A stretch of 10,802 nucleotides of DNA from Prevotella sp. UBA6387 (GTDB taxonomy: Bacteria; Bacteroidota; Bacteroidia; Bacteroidales; Bacteroidaceae): the NCBI GenBank assembly GCA_002437565.1, contig DJQL01000095.1:3759-14560 (forward strand), read 5' to 3'. The notes beneath the pieces are model-generated. The model was not told the DNA's origin. It worked only from the letters and a program-made list of their open reading frames with translations, and searched no databases. Both the position numbers and the translations under genes were made by a program. Of the stretch, positions 7,597 to 10,802 are shown piece by piece (the stretch's first letter is position 1; the number at the start of each line of letters is the position of its first letter).

Positions 7597-9174
7597 ATGA
7601 ACAAACCAAACATACGCTATCGTTTTAGCGTCGTCGCCGTTGCCACGCTTCTCCTGGCCACGACGGCCAAGGCTCAACAACCCATCAGATACGACATACT
7701 CACTTCACAGCCTCGCCAGCACATTGAGCACTTCGGCGCGAGCGACGCGTGGAGCATGCAGTTTATTGGCCTGTGGCCGGAAAAGCAGCAAGAGCAGATA
7801 GCCGACTGGCTCTTCAGCACCGAAAACGACGCGCAGGGCAAGCCACGAGGTATAGGCTTATCGATATGGCGATTCAACCTTGGAGCCGGAAGCGCGGAGC
7901 AGGGCGACAGCTCACACATCAATTACTCCACTCGCACGGAGTGCGTGCTGCGGAAAGACGGCACCTACGACTGGTCGCGCCAGGCCGGACAACGCCATTT
8001 CCTCAAACTTGCCAAACAGCGTGGAGTGCCAAACCTTCTCGCCTTCTGCAACTCGGCTCCGGTGTATTTCACAAAGAACGGCCTCGCCACCAACACGGGG
8101 CGCGGCGGCACCATCAACCTCAAGGACAACTGCTACGACGACTTCGCGCGATACATGGCCACGGCCATCAAGGGCATAGAGAGCCACGACAGCGTGAGGA
8201 TAGACTACATAAGTCCCGTTAACGAGCCAGACGGTTCGTGGAACTGGCTTGGCCCCAAGCAGGAGGGAAGTCCGGCCACAAACCGCGAGGTGGCGCATGT
8301 GGCGCGCGAACTCGACAAGGCCTTGACCAAGGCCAAGCTCGACACCAAGATTTTGATAAACGAGGCGTGCGACTATCGCTGTCTACTCGGCGTACACGAC
8401 GCGGGATGGCAACGCGGCAACGAGATTAAATCGTATTTCAGCTCCGACAGCACAGCAACCTACGTTGGAAAACTCAAGCACCTGCCACAACTCATCGGAG
8501 CGCACAGCTACTGGACAAACACGCCCGTGAGCTTCATGCGCGAAATGCGAAAGAAAGTGGGCGAGGCGTGCGAGAAGCAAGGCATAAAGTTTTGGCAGAC
8601 TGAGATTTGCATCATGTCAAACGACAAGGAGATAGGCGGTGGCTCAGGTTATGACCACTCCATGAAGACCGCCCTCTATGTGGCGCGCGTCATACACCAC
8701 GACCTTGTATATGCCAACGCCGAGAGCTGGAGCTGGTGGAGGGCAGCTGGCGGCGACTACCGCGACGGCCTGTTGCGAGTGTACAGCAACGACAACTGGA
8801 AGACTGGATGGGCAACCGACTCCAAACTGCTTTGGGCATTGGGCAACTTCAGCCGTTTCGTAAGGCCAGGAGCGCAACGCTACACCATGGAAAAGCAAGG
8901 AAGCAATGTGGCCGACGCTGACGACTCATGCACCGATCCCAAGGGGGTGATGTGCTCAGCATACCGCAACGCTGACGGCAAGTGGGCTATCGTGGCCATC
9001 AACTACTCGGAAGACCAGAAGCCTGTGGCATTCGCAATGGAGGATGGAGCAGCCAAAAAATGGCAAATGTACCGCACGAGCGACACGTCGGCGGAAAGCC
9101 TCGCGCCCGTGGGCACGACAGACGGCTCCACGACACTCGCACCAAGGAGCATCACCACATTCGTGGAGCAATAG
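7597..9174 (+). CDS. GH30 family glycoside hydrolase, exported
   Basis: Complete 525-residue retaining glycosidase of family GH30 (clan GH-A), a TIM barrel with an attached beta-sandwich domain. Seen: signal peptide MNKPNIRYRFSVVAVATLLL to about residue 26 (AKA before Gln27), the substrate-barrel start HFGASDAWSMQF, SIWRFNLGAGSAEQGD, acid/base Glu210 in SPVNEPDG, and nucleophile Glu336 in FWQTEICIM. The C-terminal 90 or so residues (from about VMCSAYRNADGKW) form a beta-rich domain. I place the start at ATG 7597 rather than the in-frame TTG at 7567, because the TTG lies inside the promoter -7 element and the ATG gives a normal signal peptide. GH30 includes beta-1,6-galactanases, beta-1,6-glucanases, xylanases and beta-glycosidases; I cannot assign the subfamily, so the substrate is open. 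It is first in a likely two-gene unit with GH35, 36 bases downstream, and the short gap shows no terminator. Confidence 0.88.
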   Translation: MNKPNIRYRFSVVAVATLLLATTAKAQQPIRYDILTSQPRQHIEHFGASDAWSMQFIGLWPEKQQEQIADWLFSTENDAQGKPRGIGLSIWRFNLGAGSAEQGDSSHINYSTRTECVLRKDGTYDWSRQAGQRHFLKLAKQRGVPNLLAFCNSAPVYFTKNGLATNTGRGGTINLKDNCYDDFARYMATAIKGIESHDSVRIDYISPVNEPDGSWNWLGPKQEGSPATNREVAHVARELDKALTKAKLDTKILINEACDYRCLLGVHDAGWQRGNEIKSYFSSDSTATYVGKLKHLPQLIGAHSYWTNTPVSFMREMRKKVGEACEKQGIKFWQTEICIMSNDKEIGGGSGYDHSMKTALYVARVIHHDLVYANAESWSWWRAAGGDYRDGLLRVYSNDNWKTGWATDSKLLWALGNFSRFVRPGAQRYTMEKQGSNVADADDSCTDPKGVMCSAYRNADGKWAIVAINYSEDQKPVAFAMEDGAAKKWQMYRTSDTSAESLAPVGTTDGSTTLAPRSITTFVEQ

Positions 9175-9210
9175 CCATAAGACACGACTTTTAAAACTTA
9201 ACGAACATAG

Positions 9211-10802
9211 ATGAGACAACTGAAAAACTATCTGATGGCGGCGATAGCCACCGCAATAGTGGCCTTTCCCACACCTGCCACGGCAGCGGCAAGGACGAGC
9301 TCCACGTTTGGCGTGGGCGACAAGACTTTTCTGCTCAACGGCAAGCCCTTTGTGGTGAAGGCGGCAGAGATACACTATCCGCGCATACCGCGCCAATATT
9401 GGGACCAGCGCATCAAGATGTGCAAGGCCCTTGGCATGAACACCATCTGCATCTACATCTTTTGGAACATACACGAGCAACGCGAGGGAGCGTTCGACTT
9501 CACGGGGCAGAACGACGTGGCTGAGTTTTGCCGCCTGGCAAAGAAAAACGGCATGTACGTCATCGTGCGACCCGGCCCATACGTGTGCGCCGAATGGGAG
9601 ATGGGCGGCCTACCCTGGTGGCTTCTGAAGAAAAAGGACATTCGCCTGAGAGAGCAAGACCCTTACTTCATGTCGCGCGTGGACATCTTCGAGAAGAAGG
9701 TGGCAGAGCAACTCGCGCCACTCACCATTGCCCATGGCGGACCCATCATCATGGTGCAGGTGGAAAACGAGTATGGCAGTTATGGCGAGGACAAGGCATA
9801 CGTGGCGCAGATTCGCGACACCTTGCGCAAATACTGGAACACCACTGGCGACAAGTCGAAGGACGTGACACTCTTCCAGTGCGATTGGAACTCCAACTTT
9901 GAGAAAAACGCCCTACCCGACCTCATCTGGACAATGAACTTCGGCACGGGTGCCAACATCGACGACCAGTTTAGCCGCCTGCGCGAGCTCCGCCCCAACA
10001 CGCCGCTCATGTGCTCCGAGTTTTGGAGCGGATGGTTCGACAAGTGGGGAGCGCGCCACGAGACTCGTCCGGCCAAGGACATGGTGGATGGAATAGACGA
10101 GATGCTCTCCAAGGGCATATCGTTCTCGCTCTACATGACCCACGGAGGCACTTCGTTCGGGCACTGGGCAGGGGCCAACTCGCCGGGATTCGCGCCCGAC
10201 GTGACATCATACGACTACGACGCGCCGATAAACGAGTATGGACTGCCCACGGAGAAATACTGGGAACTGAGGAAGACCCTCGCCAAATATTCCGACAAGA
10301 AACTGCCCGACGTGCCCAAGAAGGCCGCTGAGGTGATAAGCGTGCCTAAGGTGACGCTCAAAAACGTGGCACCGATATACATGGGCGCGGACAGCACGGC
10401 CACAAGCCGCGAGCCGCTCACCTTCGAGGACATGAACATGGGCTATGGCTCGATGATATACAACACCGACCTGCCAGAGACGGCCAATGGCTCCACGCTC
10501 AACATCGACGGCCACGACTTCGTGCAGGTGTTTGTCAACGGCAAGTATGTCGGCAAGATAGACCGCGTGAAAAACGAACGCTCCCTACCCCTGCCGGCCA
10601 CCAAGAAAGGCGACAAGCTAACCATGCTCGTGGAGGGAATGGGACGCATCAACTTCGGGCGAGCCATAAAAGACTTCAAGGGTCTGGTGGGAGACGTGAC
10701 GCTCACGGCCGAAATGGACGGCGACGAGCTCACGTGGAACCTCAAAGACTGGACCATGCGCCGCATAGCCGACGACTACAAGACGGCACTCCGCGCCATG
10801 AC
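9211..10802 (+). CDS. GH35 beta-galactosidase, 3' end outside the window
   Basis: Retaining exo-beta-galactosidase of family GH35 that removes terminal beta-galactose from oligosaccharides, probably in the periplasm. The frame stays open to the window end, giving 530 visible residues; full-length bacterial members are often 600-800. Seen: signal peptide (1 to about 25-27, ending TPATAAA), AAEIHYPRIPRQYW near residue 51, the GH35 signature RPGPYVCAEWEMGGLPWWL (near 120-140), acid/base Glu187 in VENEYGSYG and nucleophile Glu270 in MCSEFWSGWFDKWG. Next come MTHGGTSFGHWAGAN and SYDYDAPINEYG, then the start of beta-sandwich domains (about 390 onward, with FVNGKYVGKIDR). ATG 9211 is the first ATG giving a complete export signal and follows the GH30 stop by 36 bases. 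That gap contains no clear promoter, so it is probably co-transcribed with GH30. The family call is firm; the linkage preference (beta-1,3, 1,4 or 1,6) is not determined. Confidence 0.95.
   Translation, partial: MRQLKNYLMAAIATAIVAFPTPATAAARTSSTFGVGDKTFLLNGKPFVVKAAEIHYPRIPRQYWDQRIKMCKALGMNTICIYIFWNIHEQREGAFDFTGQNDVAEFCRLAKKNGMYVIVRPGPYVCAEWEMGGLPWWLLKKKDIRLREQDPYFMSRVDIFEKKVAEQLAPLTIAHGGPIIMVQVENEYGSYGEDKAYVAQIRDTLRKYWNTTGDKSKDVTLFQCDWNSNFEKNALPDLIWTMNFGTGANIDDQFSRLRELRPNTPLMCSEFWSGWFDKWGARHETRPAKDMVDGIDEMLSKGISFSLYMTHGGTSFGHWAGANSPGFAPDVTSYDYDAPINEYGLPTEKYWELRKTLAKYSDKKLPDVPKKAAEVISVPKVTLKNVAPIYMGADSTATSREPLTFEDMNMGYGSMIYNTDLPETANGSTLNIDGHDFVQVFVNGKYVGKIDRVKNERSLPLPATKKGDKLTMLVEGMGRINFGRAIKDFKGLVGDVTLTAEMDGDELTWNLKDWTMRRIADDYKTALRAM

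Noticed and set aside
9175..9210. Gap between GH30 and GH35 checked for a promoter
   Set aside because: The AT-rich cttttaaaactta stretch lacks a TAnnTTTG match and no hairpin is present, so there is no support for a separate promoter.
1..10802. Mobile elements, CRISPR arrays, tRNA/rRNA genes, frameshifted genes
   Set aside because: The genes are intact and closely packed, the intergenic spaces are at most 156 bases, and none contains transposase remnants, regularly spaced repeats or tRNA-like folds that I can see.

Overview
The window is part of a carbohydrate-degradation locus of the polysaccharide-utilization type found in Bacteroidota. Three things point to that phylum: a hybrid two-component sensor-regulator with a periplasmic propeller (an architecture almost confined to it), a TAnnTTTG-type promoter -7 element, and a dense run of exported glycoside hydrolases. 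The base composition is moderately GC-rich. I cannot resolve genus; a gut or oral Prevotella/Bacteroides-like organism is plausible but inferred. No SusC/SusD pair lies in the window, so any transporter genes must be outside it.

Layout, all genes on the + strand: (1) the 3' part of a GH29 alpha-L-fucosidase, 1-1134; (2) a complete GH92 alpha-mannosidase, 1174-3429; (3) a 63-base gap with a small GC-rich hairpin; (4) a complete 1315-residue hybrid two-component system (HTCS), 3493-7440; (5) a 156-base gap (to the reassigned GH30 start) with a strong intrinsic terminator and then a promoter; (6) a complete GH30 enzyme, whose start I place at 7597; (7) the 5' part of a GH35 beta-galactosidase, 9211 to the window end. 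There is no gene-free stretch longer than 300 bases, and I see no RNA genes, insertion sequences or CRISPR arrays.

The terminator and promoter divide the run into two likely transcription units. The upstream unit would hold GH29, GH92 and the HTCS; the downstream unit would hold GH30 and GH35. The HTCS would sense a sugar from the target glycan in the periplasm and activate the locus. The enzymes imply a branched glycan carrying alpha-fucose, alpha-mannose and beta-galactose, for example a host or plant glycoprotein glycan or a fucosylated plant polysaccharide. The substrate is an inference from families only.

The gene content is typical of such loci. I found no clearly new system. The points most worth a second look are the promoter/terminator region with an imperfect direct repeat (7480-7569), the GH30 start, the regulator probably sharing a transcript with its enzymes, and the specificity-loop and signal-peptide questions on the GH92.
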